Shown here in pieces: positions 51,010 to 60,648 of a stretch of DNA of 64,000 nucleotides. The translations under genes were made by a program, and so were the position numbers. The notes beneath the pieces were generated by a model. That model worked only from the letters and a program-made list of their open reading frames with translations. It searched no databases and was not told the origin of the DNA. The stretch is taken from assembly GCF_012317045.1 (NCBI RefSeq), contig NZ_CP051154.1:3348001-3412000 (forward strand), written 5' to 3'. Every line of letters begins with the position of its first letter. Positions within the stretch are counted from its first letter, which is position 1. Source of the stretch: Leifsonia sp. PS1209. GTDB taxonomy: Bacteria; Actinomycetota; Actinomycetes; Actinomycetales; Microbacteriaceae.

Positions 51010-51887
51010 CCGCACTGCAGGAGCACGCGGCCCCGAGCATCGACGACGACGCGGCAGCGCAGCGCCGCGGAGGGCGGACCCGGCGCCGCCGCGACCGCGG
51101 GACCGACCCGATCCCCTGGTGGCTGATCGTCATCGGTGCGGCCGTCGCCCTCTACTTCATCCTCCCGACGCTGGTGGTCATCCCGCTCAGCTTCAGCTCG
51201 GCGTCCGCGTTCGAATTCCCGCCCACGGACTTCTCCCTGCGCTGGTACGAGAAGTTCTTCACCGACCCGATCTGGCTCACCTCGCTCGGCAACTCCTTCC
51301 TCGTGGCCATCCTGGCCGCGCTGATCGCGACCGTGGTCGGCACGGCGGCTGCGGTCGGGCTCGACCGGCTGGCTGGAAGGTTCGCCGGCTTCCTGCGCAC
51401 GCTGCTGATGATCTCGATGGTCACCCCGGCGATCGTCGTGGCCGTGGCCGTGTACATCTCCTTCCTCCAGTGGCACCTGGTCGGGAGCCTGCTCGGCTAC
51501 GTGCTCGCCCACGCGGCGCTCGGAGTGCCGTTCGTGCTGGTGTCCGTGTCGACGGCGCTCGGGGGGTTCGACGCGAATCTGCTGCGCGCCTCCGCCTCTC
51601 TCGGGGCAGCGCCGTTCCGGTCGTTCCTCACCGTGACCATGCCGCTGATCAGCCGAGGCGTGCTCACCGGAGCCATCTTCGCGTTCGTCACCTCGTTCGA
51701 CGAGGTCGTGATCGCCCTGTTCCTGCGCTCGCCCACGTTCCAGACGCTCCCTGTGCAGATGTACAACAGCGTCACGTTCGAGCTCGACCCCACCATTTCC
51801 GCCTCGTCGAGCCTCGTCGTCGTCGCGGTGACCATCATCTTCCTCGTGCCGCTCATCGTCGGCAGCCGCAAGAAGAAGACCCGTTAG
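51006..51887 (+). CDS. ABC transporter permease 2 (PotC-like)
   Basis: 293 residues with six membrane helices after a basic N-terminus (GGRTRRRRDRG). The EAA loop is LLRASASLGAAPFRSFLTVTMPL. This is the partner permease of the same importer. It overlaps the first permease by 4 nt. Confidence 0.9.
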   Translation: MTALQEHAAPSIDDDAAAQRRGGRTRRRRDRGTDPIPWWLIVIGAAVALYFILPTLVVIPLSFSSASAFEFPPTDFSLRWYEKFFTDPIWLTSLGNSFLVAILAALIATVVGTAAAVGLDRLAGRFAGFLRTLLMISMVTPAIVVAVAVYISFLQWHLVGSLLGYVLAHAALGVPFVLVSVSTALGGFDANLLRASASLGAAPFRSFLTVTMPLISRGVLTGAIFAFVTSFDEVVIALFLRSPTFQTLPVQMYNSVTFELDPTISASSSLVVVAVTIIFLVPLIVGSRKKKTR

Positions 51888-51896
51888 GAGACCGCC

Positions 51897-53036
51897 TTGA
51901 CCCTCTCGACCCAGGAAACCGCCGTTCGGTCGGCGGCAGCAACGACCGCCCGTCAGGGCACCCGGATCCGGCTGGCGGACGTGACGAAGCAGTACGGCAA
52001 TGCCGCCCCGGCCGTCGACCGCATCTCGCTCACGATCGAGCCGGGCGAGTTCATGACCCTGCTCGGCCCCAGCGGCTCCGGCAAGACCACGACGCTCAAC
52101 CTCATCGCCGGATTCGAGACGCTGACCTCCGGCACCATCGCACTGAACGGAACCGACGTCGGATCGTTGCCTCCGCACAAGCGCAACCTCGGGATGCTGT
52201 TTCAGAACTACGCGCTCTTCCCACATCTGACGGTGGCGCAGAACATCGCGTACCCGCTCCGGGAGCGCAAGGTCCCGAAGGCCGAGATCGCTCAGCGGGT
52301 CGCCGCCGTGCTGGAGCTCGTCCAGCTTCCCGGGCGCGACGGCGACTATCCGTCGCAGCTCTCCGGGGGACAGCAGCAGCGCGTCGCACTCGCCAGGGCG
52401 ATCGTGTTCAACCCGGCTGCGCTGCTCCTCGACGAGCCGCTCGGCGCACTCGACCGCAACCTGCGCGGGGCGCTGCAGACCGAGATCCGGCGGATCCACC
52501 GCGAGGTCGGCTCCACTTTCGTCTTCGTGACGCACGACCAGGAGGAGGCTATGAACCTCTCCGACCGGATCGCGCTCTTCAACAGCGGGCAGATCGAGCA
52601 GGTCGGCTCTCCTGAGCAGCTCTACCGGCGGCCGGACACGCTGTTCACCGCCCGTTTCCTCGGCGACTCCAACGTCTTCGACCTGTCGGACGCATCCATC
52701 GGCGCACGCGTCGGCTGGGAGGGCGAATCCTGGGCGGTCGACCCGGCGACCGTCGCCGACCATCCCGGCGTGAACGCGCACGCGGCAGTGGTCGTGCGGC
52801 CGGAGGATGTGCGCATCACCCTCGATGCCGCCCAGGTTCCCGCCGGCAGCAACACCCTGCGCGCCACCGTCCGCGACCTGGAGTACATGGGCTCCTATCG
52901 CACCGCCATGCTCGAGCTCGGCCGAACGCGACAGCTCGGCCGGGCCCGCATCGACGCTCTCGACTCCACCGTGCTCCTCGGCGACGAGGTGACCGCCTGG
53001 TGGAAGCCGGAACGCCAGCGGATCGTCGCCGCCTGA
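51897..53036 (+). CDS. ABC transporter ATP-binding protein (PotA-like)
   Basis: 379 residues. Walker A GPSGSGKTTT, LSGGQQQRVALARAI signature, Walker B LLLDEPLGALD and the H-loop VFVTHDQEEA. The C-terminal TOBE domain (VVRPEDVRITLD) is typical of polyamine importers. TTG 51897 with AGGAG upstream is used. Confidence 0.93.
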   Translation: MTLSTQETAVRSAAATTARQGTRIRLADVTKQYGNAAPAVDRISLTIEPGEFMTLLGPSGSGKTTTLNLIAGFETLTSGTIALNGTDVGSLPPHKRNLGMLFQNYALFPHLTVAQNIAYPLRERKVPKAEIAQRVAAVLELVQLPGRDGDYPSQLSGGQQQRVALARAIVFNPAALLLDEPLGALDRNLRGALQTEIRRIHREVGSTFVFVTHDQEEAMNLSDRIALFNSGQIEQVGSPEQLYRRPDTLFTARFLGDSNVFDLSDASIGARVGWEGESWAVDPATVADHPGVNAHAAVVVRPEDVRITLDAAQVPAGSNTLRATVRDLEYMGSYRTAMLELGRTRQLGRARIDALDSTVLLGDEVTAWWKPERQRIVAA

Positions 53037-53107
53037 CCGCGGCGCACCGCACCACCCCCCTCCCGCACCGAACCCACCAGCACCACCCGACAAAGAAGGA
53101 AACGACA

Positions 53108-54187
53108 ATGGTGTCCAGATCCAGGACCTTGCCCATCGGCGTCGCCGCACTCGCGGTCACCGCCCTGCTCTCCGGATGCGCAGGCGGCAGCGCCGGCGCC
53201 CCCAGCAGCACCAGCGCGAAGGCGGACGCGCCCGCGACGATCACGTACGTCGGCTACGGCGGCGCCGGCCAGGACGCACAGATCCAGGCCTGGCAGAAGC
53301 CGTATACCGCTGCGCACCCGAACATCACGTTCGTGAACACCTCGCCGCCCGACGTCGCCCAGGTGAAGGCGCAGGTCGACAGCGGCTCCGTGCAGTGGGA
53401 CGTCGTGGCGACCGCGCCGTACGCCGCGCAACAGAACTGCGGCACGCTCTTCGAGAAGCTCGACCTGTCCAAGGTCGATCAGAGCCAGCTCGTCAAGGGC
53501 ACCGTGGGCGACTGCTACATCGGCAACTGGATCAACGCCACACCGATCGCGTACCGCACGGACGCCTTCCCCAACGGCGGCCCGAAGACCGTCGCCGACT
53601 TCTTCAACAAGAAGCGGTTCCCCGGGCAGCGCGGCATCGTCACCAACCTGCAGAACGGCATCCTGGAGTACCCGCTGCTGGCGGACGGCGTGAAGCCGGA
53701 CGACCTCTACCCGCTCGACGTCGACCGCGCGCTCGACAAGCTCAGCGAGATCCGCGACGTCACGACGTTCGCGCCCAACGTGGGAGCGCTGCAGCAGGCG
53801 GTCCAGTCCAAGCAGGTCGACATGTTCCTGCTGCCGGACTCCCGGCTGGTGCCCCTGCTCCAGAGCGGGATGAAGCTGACCATCGTCTGGGACGAGACCG
53901 TCGCTGCGCTCAACGCCTTCGCGATCCCCAAGGGAGCGCCGAACAAGAAGGCGGCGGTCGACTTCATCTCCAGCGTGGTCGAGCCGGAGCAGGTCGCGAA
54001 GATCTCCGAGCTGCTCGGCGTCGCCCCGGTGAACAAGGAGGCGAAGCCGAAACTCGACCAGTACACCAAGCAGGTCCAGGTCTACGGTCCAGTCAACAAG
54101 GGAGGCACTGTGCTCCAGGACGTCGACTGGTACGCGAAGAACTTCAACGAGACCTCCACCAAGCTGACCACCTGGCTCGCCGGGTGA
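53108..54187 (+). CDS. ABC transporter substrate-binding lipoprotein
   Basis: 359 residues. Lipobox LLSGC with Cys at 24. Periplasmic-type binding fold of the spermidine/putrescine class: ATITYVGYGGAGQDAQIQAW, NITFVNTSPPDVAQVKAQVD, PKTVADFFNKKRFPGQRGI, then MFLLPDSRLVPLL. It captures the substrate outside the cell for the two permeases. Confidence 0.92.
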   Translation: MVSRSRTLPIGVAALAVTALLSGCAGGSAGAPSSTSAKADAPATITYVGYGGAGQDAQIQAWQKPYTAAHPNITFVNTSPPDVAQVKAQVDSGSVQWDVVATAPYAAQQNCGTLFEKLDLSKVDQSQLVKGTVGDCYIGNWINATPIAYRTDAFPNGGPKTVADFFNKKRFPGQRGIVTNLQNGILEYPLLADGVKPDDLYPLDVDRALDKLSEIRDVTTFAPNVGALQQAVQSKQVDMFLLPDSRLVPLLQSGMKLTIVWDETVAALNAFAIPKGAPNKKAAVDFISSVVEPEQVAKISELLGVAPVNKEAKPKLDQYTKQVQVYGPVNKGGTVLQDVDWYAKNFNETSTKLTTWLAG

Positions 54188-54252
54188 TCACCCGCCCCGC
54201 GCTCGGGTCTTTCCGCCCCGACGATGTCCACACCCTGAACTACGCTTCAGGC

Positions 54253-55044
54253 ATGGCGAACATCGAAGGCAGTGGCGAAGCATCCGGATCCGACATCCAG
54301 GCGGTCGCCCGCGTCGGCCAGATCTGCTCCCTCTTCGGTCCGCACACGACCGATCTGACGGCAGCAGAAGTGGCTGAGCGGCTCGGCCTGAACCGCACCA
54401 CGGCGTATCGATACTGCGCGTCGCTCGCTGCGGCAGGGATCCTCGAGCGCGGGGCGAGGCGCGGATCGTTCGCCCTCGGCGGGCTCATGCTCCAACTCGG
54501 GATCCACGCCCTCACCCGGCGCCGGGTGACCGAGATCGCGCCGCCGTACCTCGCCGAGCTGAGCGCCGCCGTCCGCATGACGGCGGTGCTCAGCCTCTGG
54601 GGAGCCCGCGGCCCGGTCGTCGCACTGGTCGAGGAAGACAGGAGCAGGACCGCCGTCGTCACCGTGCGGGCCGGCTCCCAGCTCGACGCGACGGCCGCCC
54701 AGACGCGGGTCTTCCTCGGCCACCTGGACGACGAGCGCGCCTTCGGCTGGGTGACGGAGGGGGCGACGTCCGCTGAACGGGCCGAGCTGGAAGCTGCCGT
54801 ATACACAGCCAGGCGATCCGGATACTGCATCACCCCGCAGTCCGGCGGCGTCTTCTCCCTCGCGGCCCCTGTCTTCGACGAATACGGGATCGCCGCCACC
54901 GTCGGCCTCCTCGGCGCAGACCCGCAAGCCGACCTCACGGCCGGCTCGCCCATCATCACCGCACTCTTGAACACGACGGCGGCGCTCACCAACGAGCTCC
55001 GCCGCATCCCGGACGGACGACCACATGAGAATCCCGACCTATGA
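54253..55044 (+). CDS. IclR family transcriptional regulator 2
   Basis: 263 residues. Winged helix (IQAVARVGQICSLF, VAERLGLNRTTAYRYCASL) and IclR effector domain (AAVRMTAVLSLWGARGPVVA, VFSLAAPVFDEYGIAATVGL). It is the second IclR in the same operon and may control the downstream cyclase/CoA-transferase/thiolase part. TACGCT lies 6 nt before the ATG, suggesting a leaderless internal promoter. It overlaps the cyclase gene by 20 nt. Confidence 0.9.
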   Translation: MANIEGSGEASGSDIQAVARVGQICSLFGPHTTDLTAAEVAERLGLNRTTAYRYCASLAAAGILERGARRGSFALGGLMLQLGIHALTRRRVTEIAPPYLAELSAAVRMTAVLSLWGARGPVVALVEEDRSRTAVVTVRAGSQLDATAAQTRVFLGHLDDERAFGWVTEGATSAERAELEAAVYTARRSGYCITPQSGGVFSLAAPVFDEYGIAATVGLLGADPQADLTAGSPIITALLNTTAALTNELRRIPDGRPHENPDL

Positions 55045-56005
55045 CGAGCTCGCCACCGCGACTCCTCCCCGCTCGAGCTGGGGCGTCTTCGGCGCCGACG
55101 ACCGGCTCGGCACCATCAACTTCCTGACCCCCGACCGCGTCGCAGACGCCGCGCGTCTCGTCCGCACCGGCCGCCGGTTCGGACTCGACCACCCGATCAC
55201 CGCGTTCGAGCCGTATCCCACCGGCACCCGCCGGCCGCTCGAGCACCACATCTTCTCCAACAACGAATGGCACAGGGACGACTACGTCGACTCCTTCTAT
55301 CTGCAGTCGTCGTCGCAGATCGACGCCCTGCGCCACATCGGGCATCCCGAGCACGGCTTTTACAACGGCTTCTCCTCCGCGGACAACACCGCCGGCTCGA
55401 TCGAGCTCGGGGTGCACACCTGGGCGGACGCCGGCATCGTGGGCCGGGGCGTGCTGCTCGACCTGCCCCGCTACTTCACCGCGATCGGCGAGCCGTACGA
55501 TCCGGCGTCGACCATCGTCGTGGATGCGGCGATGCTCGACGACATCGCCGCCAGGCAGAACGTGTCGTGGCACGGCGGCGACCTCCTGCTCCTGCGCACG
55601 GGCTGGGCAGAGCAATACCTCGCGAAGACGCCGGAGGAGCGGCTGCGGACCCCGTGGCGTCAGTCGCCCGGGCTCGCACAGCGCGAGGAGGTGCTGCGCT
55701 GGCTGTGGGACCACGAGATCGCCCTCGTGGCCGCCGACAACCTCGCGGTCGAGGCCGACCCCGTCCTGGACAGCGACTTCCGCACCCCCGGCGAGAAGCC
55801 ACCGCCCCGCGGGGTCGACCACAGCGGGATGCTGCACCGCCCGCTGATCGCGCTCCTCGGCATGGCACTCGGCGAGCTGTGGAAGCTGGACGAGCTCGCC
55901 GCGGACTGCGCGGCGGACGGGGTCTACGAGTTCCTCCTCACCTGCAAACCGCTCAACCTGCTCGGCGGCGTCGGCTCCCCGCCGAACGCGATGGCCATCA
56001 AGTGA
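55025..56005 (+). CDS. Cyclase family protein (kynurenine formamidase-like)
   Basis: 326 residues. Metal-dependent hydrolase fold: DRLGTINFLTPDRVADAARL, SQIDALRHIGHPE (metal His), GVHTWADAGIVGRGVLLDL, DLLLLRTGW and AADNLAVEA. Relatives hydrolyse formyl or cyclic amide substrates. It may open a ring or amide of the imported compound. The stop overlaps a GTG start of the next gene. Confidence 0.87.
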   Translation: MRIPTYDELATATPPRSSWGVFGADDRLGTINFLTPDRVADAARLVRTGRRFGLDHPITAFEPYPTGTRRPLEHHIFSNNEWHRDDYVDSFYLQSSSQIDALRHIGHPEHGFYNGFSSADNTAGSIELGVHTWADAGIVGRGVLLDLPRYFTAIGEPYDPASTIVVDAAMLDDIAARQNVSWHGGDLLLLRTGWAEQYLAKTPEERLRTPWRQSPGLAQREEVLRWLWDHEIALVAADNLAVEADPVLDSDFRTPGEKPPPRGVDHSGMLHRPLIALLGMALGELWKLDELAADCAADGVYEFLLTCKPLNLLGGVGSPPNAMAIK

Positions 56006-56022
56006 GCGCCGGACGGAGTGAC

Positions 56023-56742
56023 GTGTCCGGCGCGTCCAAGATCTGGAGCACTGCCGCAGAGGCGCTGCACGAGGTGGTGCACGACGGGTCCGTGATCGCT
56101 GTCGGCGGCTTCGGGCTGAGCGGCAACCCCACCGACCTCATCGAGGCCCTGCGGGACACGGGTGCGACCGGGCTCACCATCGTCTCCAACAACATGGGCG
56201 TCGACGGGAAGGGCCTCGGGCTGCTGCTGGAGAACCGGCAGGTCGCCAGGGTGATCGCCTCGTACGTCGGCGAGAACCGGCTGTTCGCCCAGCAGTACCT
56301 CGACGGCGTCCTGGAAGTGGAGTTCACCCCGCAGGGCACGCTCGCGGAGCGGCTGCGCGCCGGTGGCGCCGGCATCGCCGGCTTCTACACGAAGACGGGC
56401 GTCGGCACACCGGTGGCGGAGGGCAAGCCGGTCGAGCTGTTCGACGGCGAGCCGTACATCCTGGAACGCGGGATCGTCGCGGACGTCGCGCTGGTGCACG
56501 CCTGGCTGGCGGATCGAGAGGGCAATCTCGTCTACCGCCGCACCGCCCGCAACTTCAACCCGCTGGTCGCGACCGCCGGGCGGATCACCATTGCGGAGGC
56601 CGAACAGGTGACGGACGACTGGATCGACCCCGATGCCGTGGTGACCCCCGGCATCTTCGTGCAGCGGCTGGTGACCGCGCGGCCACGGGTCAAGGACATC
56701 GAACAGCGGACGGTCCGGCCCCGGATCACCGCGGACGCGTAG
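56023..56742 (+). CDS. scoA: 3-oxoacid CoA-transferase subunit A
   Basis: 239 residues. CoA-transferase family I alpha subunit: DGSVIAVGGFGLSGNPTDLI, SNNMGVDGKGLGLLL, FTPQGTLAERLRAGGAGIAG, GKPVELFDGEPYILERGI. It moves CoA from a donor such as succinyl-CoA to acetoacetate. GTG 56023 has GGAG upstream; GTG 56002, overlapping the cyclase stop, is the alternative. Confidence 0.92.
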   Translation: MSGASKIWSTAAEALHEVVHDGSVIAVGGFGLSGNPTDLIEALRDTGATGLTIVSNNMGVDGKGLGLLLENRQVARVIASYVGENRLFAQQYLDGVLEVEFTPQGTLAERLRAGGAGIAGFYTKTGVGTPVAEGKPVELFDGEPYILERGIVADVALVHAWLADREGNLVYRRTARNFNPLVATAGRITIAEAEQVTDDWIDPDAVVTPGIFVQRLVTARPRVKDIEQRTVRPRITADA

Positions 56743-56754
56743 GAGGAGAAGACC

Positions 56755-57426
56755 GTGGCATGGACCAGAGACGAGATGGCGGCCATCGCGGCCTCCGAAC
56801 TGCGCGACGGCGAGTACGTCAACCTCGGAATCGGCATCCCGACGCTCGTAGCCAACCACCTGCCGCCGGGCGTCCGGGTGACCCTGCAGAGCGAGAACGG
56901 CCTCCTCGGAATGGGCCCCTTCCCCTACGAGGGCGAGGAGGACGCCGACCTCATCAACGCCGGCAAGCAGACCGTCACGCTCCTCGACGGCGGCAGCTGC
57001 TTCGATTCGGCGACCTCGTTCGGGATGATCCGCGGCGGCCACGTATCGACCGCCGTTCTCGGCGCTCTCCAGGTCGCAGCCAACGGCGACCTGGCCAACT
57101 GGACCATCCCCGGCCGTCTGGTGAAAGGGATGGGCGGCGCGATGGACCTGGTCGCCGGCACGCCCAGGGTCATCGTGCTCACCGACCACGTCTCCAAGGA
57201 CGGGACCCCGAAGATCGTGACCACCTGCGATCTGCCACTCACCGGAGCAGGGGTCGTGGACCGGATCATCAGCGACCTCGCCGTCTTCGACGTCACCCCC
57301 GCCGGGCTGGTGCTGCGGGCGACGGCGCCCGGCGTCACGGAGGCCGAGCTGCGGGAGAAGACGGCGGCGGCGTTCACGCTGCCGGAGTCGCAGCCCGTCT
57401 TCTCCGCCGGGGTGGTGTCCGCGTGA
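56755..57426 (+). CDS. scoB: 3-oxoacid CoA-transferase subunit B
   Basis: 223 residues. Catalytic Glu in [33 protein letters not shown] and [15 protein letters not shown] are intact. With subunit A it activates acetoacetate from the BKACE reaction. GTG 56755 with AGGAGG upstream. The stop overlaps the thiolase GTG. Confidence 0.93.
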   Translation: MAWTRDEMAAIAASELRDGEYVNLGIGIPTLVANHLPPGVRVTLQSENGLLGMGPFPYEGEEDADLINAGKQTVTLLDGGSCFDSATSFGMIRGGHVSTAVLGALQVAANGDLANWTIPGRLVKGMGGAMDLVAGTPRVIVLTDHVSKDGTPKIVTTCDLPLTGAGVVDRIISDLAVFDVTPAGLVLRATAPGVTEAELREKTAAAFTLPESQPVFSAGVVSA

Positions 57427-58595
57427 CCGCACTCATCGTCGGGTACGCGCGCACCCCGTTCGTCCGGTACACCGGACAGTTCGCCGCCGTCCCGGCGACC
57501 GAGCTGGGAGCCACCGCCGTCCGCGGCGCGCTGGAGCGCGCCGGGATCGCCGCAGCCGAGGTGGATGCGGTGTTCGCCGGGCAGGTGCTCCAGGCCGCGG
57601 CGGGGCAGAATCCGGCGCGCCAGACCGCTGTCGGAGCCGCGATCCCGCTCACCGTTCCGGCGATGACACTCAACGCCGTGTGCTTGTCCGGGATGGAGGC
57701 CGTCGTCACCGGTGCGAGGCTCATCGACGCGGGAGAGGCCTCCATCGTCGTGGCCGTCGGCCAGGAGTCGATGTCGCTCGCACCCCATGCCTGGCCGGGA
57801 TCGCGGGCGGGCTCCCGGTATGGTGCGATCGAGCTGGTCGACACCCTCGAACGGGACGGCCTCACCGACGCGTTCGAGAAACGGTCGATGGGCTCCTCGA
57901 CGGAGGACGGGAACACGCGACTCGGCCTCGACCGCGCCGAGCAGGACGCGTGGGCGGCGGCGTCGCACCAGCGGCTGGCGGTGTCGGCCGACGCGCAGGC
58001 CGCGGAGATCGTCCCTGTCGGCGTTCCGGGAAGGAAGGGCCAGGTCATCGTCACGGCAGACGACGGGCTCCGAGCCGACACCACGGTGGAGTCCCTCGGC
58101 CGGTTGCGGACGGCCTTCGGCGCAGACGGCACCATCACGGCGGGCAACTCGTCGCAGATCACGGACGGCGCAGCCGCCGTGGTGCTGATGAGCGCGGCAG
58201 CCGCGGCGGCTCGCGGCATCGCGGGCATCGCCCGCGTCCGCTCGCACGCGTTCGTCGCCGGCCCGGACGTCTCGCTGCACGCCCAGCCCTCCCGTGCCAT
58301 CCATGCCGCCCTGACGACGGCGGGACTCTCGCCGACGGAACTGAGCGCCGTGGAGATCAACGAGGCCTTCGCGGCCGTCGCCGTCCACTCGACACGCGAG
58401 CTCGGCGTCGACCCCGCCATCGTCAACACACACGGAGGCGCGATCGCGCTCGGTCACCCGATCGGAGCATCCGGAGCCAGGATCGTCGGTCACCTGGCAC
58501 GCAGGCTGACCGCGCTCGGAGCCGGCTCGCTCGGCGCCGCGGGCATCTGCGGCGGTGGAGGTCAGGGATCCGCGGTCGTGCTCGAGGCGGTGTGA
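57423..58595 (+). CDS. Thiolase (acetyl-CoA C-acetyltransferase)
   Basis: 390 residues. Cys nucleophile in [16 protein letters not shown], active-site His in [16 protein letters not shown] and second Cys in GICGGGGQG. It splits acetoacetyl-CoA into two acetyl-CoA, the last step of the pathway. GTG 57423 overlaps scoB by 4 nt. It is the last gene of the plus operon. Confidence 0.93.
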   Translation: MTALIVGYARTPFVRYTGQFAAVPATELGATAVRGALERAGIAAAEVDAVFAGQVLQAAAGQNPARQTAVGAAIPLTVPAMTLNAVCLSGMEAVVTGARLIDAGEASIVVAVGQESMSLAPHAWPGSRAGSRYGAIELVDTLERDGLTDAFEKRSMGSSTEDGNTRLGLDRAEQDAWAAASHQRLAVSADAQAAEIVPVGVPGRKGQVIVTADDGLRADTTVESLGRLRTAFGADGTITAGNSSQITDGAAAVVLMSAAAAAARGIAGIARVRSHAFVAGPDVSLHAQPSRAIHAALTTAGLSPTELSAVEINEAFAAVAVHSTRELGVDPAIVNTHGGAIALGHPIGASGARIVGHLARRLTALGAGSLGAAGICGGGGQGSAVVLEAV

Positions 58596-58667
58596 CGGCG
58601 CGTTCTGCTCCGCCCAGGGGATCGCCGACAATGGTTGTTGACGGCGCATCCGAGAAGCGGGGGAACG

Positions 58668-59186
58668 ATGAGGGAGCGAGTACTCGACCTGGTGTTCCTC
58701 GTCGGGGTGCTCTTCAAAGGAATCGACGGGCTCCTGGAGACGATCGGCGGGATCGCGCTGCTTTTCGTGACGCCCGGCCAGGTGAAGTCCGCCGCCCATG
58801 CCGCGACGTCGAAGGAGCTCACCGAGGATCCGCACGACCTCGTCGCCAACCTTCTCGTGCACGGCGTCTCTCACCTGCACACCGGGAGTCAGATGTTCAT
58901 CGCGGCCTACCTGGTGCTGCATGGTGTGGTGAAGCTGGCGATCGTCGTCGCGCTGCTGGTCGGATCCCGGCGCGTCTACCCGTGGGCGATGGCCGCGCTC
59001 GGTGTGTTCGTGGTGTTCCAGGTGTACGAGCTCGTCACGGCGCCGTCCGTCGGGGTGGTCGTCCTGACCATCCTGGATGTGGTGATCATCTGGCTCACCT
59101 GGCGCGAGTGGCGCCGGAACCGCGAGCTGCGGAAAACCTGGCGGGGCACCGTCGACTGGATCTTCCGGCGGCACGTCACGAGTTAG
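58668..59186 (+). CDS. DUF2127 family membrane protein
   Basis: 172 residues, four membrane helices with VLFKGIDGLLETIGGIALL near the start and SQMFIAAYLVLHGVVKLAIV in the middle, then a basic tail (WREWRRNRELRKTWRG). It matches DUF2127; the function is unknown. GGGGG lies before ATG 58668. Confidence 0.8.
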   Translation: MRERVLDLVFLVGVLFKGIDGLLETIGGIALLFVTPGQVKSAAHAATSKELTEDPHDLVANLLVHGVSHLHTGSQMFIAAYLVLHGVVKLAIVVALLVGSRRVYPWAMAALGVFVVFQVYELVTAPSVGVVVLTILDVVIIWLTWREWRRNRELRKTWRGTVDWIFRRHVTS

Positions 59187-59214
59187 GATTCCAGGCATCG
59201 GACGGGGGACGAGG

Positions 59215-59886
59215 ATGAAGCTGCTGCTCACATCGGGCGGGGTCACCAACGACAGCATCCGCGCATCGCTGATCGGGATGCTCGGAAAGCCGATCGCCGA
59301 CAGCCGCGCCCTCTTCATCCCCACTGCGCAGTGGGGGCAGCCGCTCTGCAGCCCGGAGAGCGTGTGGAGGTCGACGGCGGACCGCTGGGAGGGCGATGGC
59401 GGGCTCGTCGGGCTCGGCTGGAAGTCGGTGGGCGTGCTCGAACTGACGGCACTGCCGAGCATTGCGGAGGAGCGCTGGATGCCGTGGGTGCGCGACGCCG
59501 ATGTGCTGCTGGTCGACGGCGGGGAGGCGAGATTCCTCTACACGTGGATACTCCAGTCCGGCCTGGCCGGGATGCTGCCCGAGCTCGTCGACACCGTCTG
59601 GGTGGGAGTGAGTGCCGGGAGTATGGTGCTGACTCCGCGCGTGGGGGCGGAGTTCCTCGATTGGCAGCCGGAGGGGCCGGACGAGACGCTCGGGCTGGTC
59701 GACTTCTCGATCTTCCCGCACCTGGACTACCCGGGCTGGACGGAGAACACGCTCGAGGCCGCGCGGCGCTGGGCCGAGCGCATCCCGGGCCGGTCGTATG
59801 CGATCGACGATCAGACCGCGATCGCCGTGGTCGGCGACCGTGTCGAGGTTTTCAGCGAGGGGCATTGGGAGCAGTTCGACCGCTGA
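59215..59886 (+). CDS. Peptidase E-like protein (type 1 glutamine amidotransferase fold)
   Basis: 223 residues. S51 family: MKLLLTSGGVTNDSI, FIPTAQWG, DADVLLVDGGEARFLYTW, and the nucleophile Ser in VGVSAGSMVL. The later His region is FSIFPHLDYPGW. Peptidase E cleaves Asp-X dipeptides; homologs in actinobacteria often lack a tested role. The start is ATG 59215. Confidence 0.85.
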   Translation: MKLLLTSGGVTNDSIRASLIGMLGKPIADSRALFIPTAQWGQPLCSPESVWRSTADRWEGDGGLVGLGWKSVGVLELTALPSIAEERWMPWVRDADVLLVDGGEARFLYTWILQSGLAGMLPELVDTVWVGVSAGSMVLTPRVGAEFLDWQPEGPDETLGLVDFSIFPHLDYPGWTENTLEAARRWAERIPGRSYAIDDQTAIAVVGDRVEVFSEGHWEQFDR

Positions 59887-59895
59887 CGCCGCGGC

Positions 59896-60510
59896 TCACG
59901 GGGTCGAGCGCTCCGCCGATCCGGTCGGCTGCCCCAGAGCGGGCAGGACCACCCGGTCGATGAGCTCGGTCACCGCCTCCTCGTCGAGGTACTGCTTGCG
60001 CAGCACGACGCTGCCGAACGCGGCGGTGGGCACGAGCCCCGCAATCAGGGCGACGGGGACGTCGGCGGGCACGACCCCTCTGGCGATCCACCGTTCGATG
60101 ACCTCCCTCAGCGCAGCGGCCGGCGGACTGCCGACGTCGCGGTTGGCAGCCTGATAGAGGTCCGGATCGCTGCCGAGGGCGCTGAGCAGGCTGGCCAGGA
60201 TGCGGCCGGAGCGTTCGTCGGAGCCGGCGAAGTGCATCGCGGTGCGGCGGAGGTCCTCGCGCAGCGAGCCGGTGTCCTGCGGGTCGAGCCTGGTCTGGGT
60301 CGCGCGCACGGCGGCGACGACCAGATCGACCTTCGTCTCCCAGCGGCGGTAGATCGCCGACTTGCCGCAGCGGGCACGCGCCGCGACAGCGGCGATCGTC
60401 GTGCCGACGTACTCCCGCTCGATCAGCAGATCCTGGGTCGCCTCGATGATGCGGTGCTCGAGCCCGGAGTCCCGGGGTCGACCGGAGGGCTGCGTCGCGT
60501 CGGCGGACAT
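59896..60510 (-). CDS. TetR family transcriptional regulator 1
   Basis: 204 residues. HTH: HRIIEATQDLLIEREYVGTT, IAAVAARARCGKSAIYRRW. The ligand domain is Ala/Leu-rich. It is divergent from the DUF6069 gene with a 24-bp palindrome between (60564-60587), so it probably represses both. ATG 60510 is preferred: TAGACT lies 8 nt upstream, fitting a leaderless start. Confidence 0.88.
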   Translation of the reverse strand: MSADATQPSGRPRDSGLEHRIIEATQDLLIEREYVGTTIAAVAARARCGKSAIYRRWETKVDLVVAAVRATQTRLDPQDTGSLREDLRRTAMHFAGSDERSGRILASLLSALGSDPDLYQAANRDVGSPPAAALREVIERWIARGVVPADVPVALIAGLVPTAAFGSVVLRKQYLDEEAVTELIDRVVLPALGQPTGSAERSTP

Positions 60511-60563
60511 GGGAGAGGAGTCTACCTTCCGGGTTCGGGTGTTCCCGTAAATCGCTTGCCGGT

Positions 60564-60587
60564 TTACGGTACTTAAGAGTACCGTAA
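60564..60587. promoter_or_regulatory. TetR operator (24-bp palindrome)
   Basis: TTACGGTACT-n4-AGTACCGTAA, perfect 10-bp arms, between the divergent TetR and DUF6069 genes. Additional half-sites CCGTAAA (60545), TTTACGG (60563), ATTACG (60591) and CGTAAT (60610) flank it. Confidence 0.7.
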
Positions 60588-60648
60588 CCAATTACGAGAA
60601 CGGCGTATCCGTAATAGGCGCTCGTTCCCCCGACCGTTTGGAGGAGTC

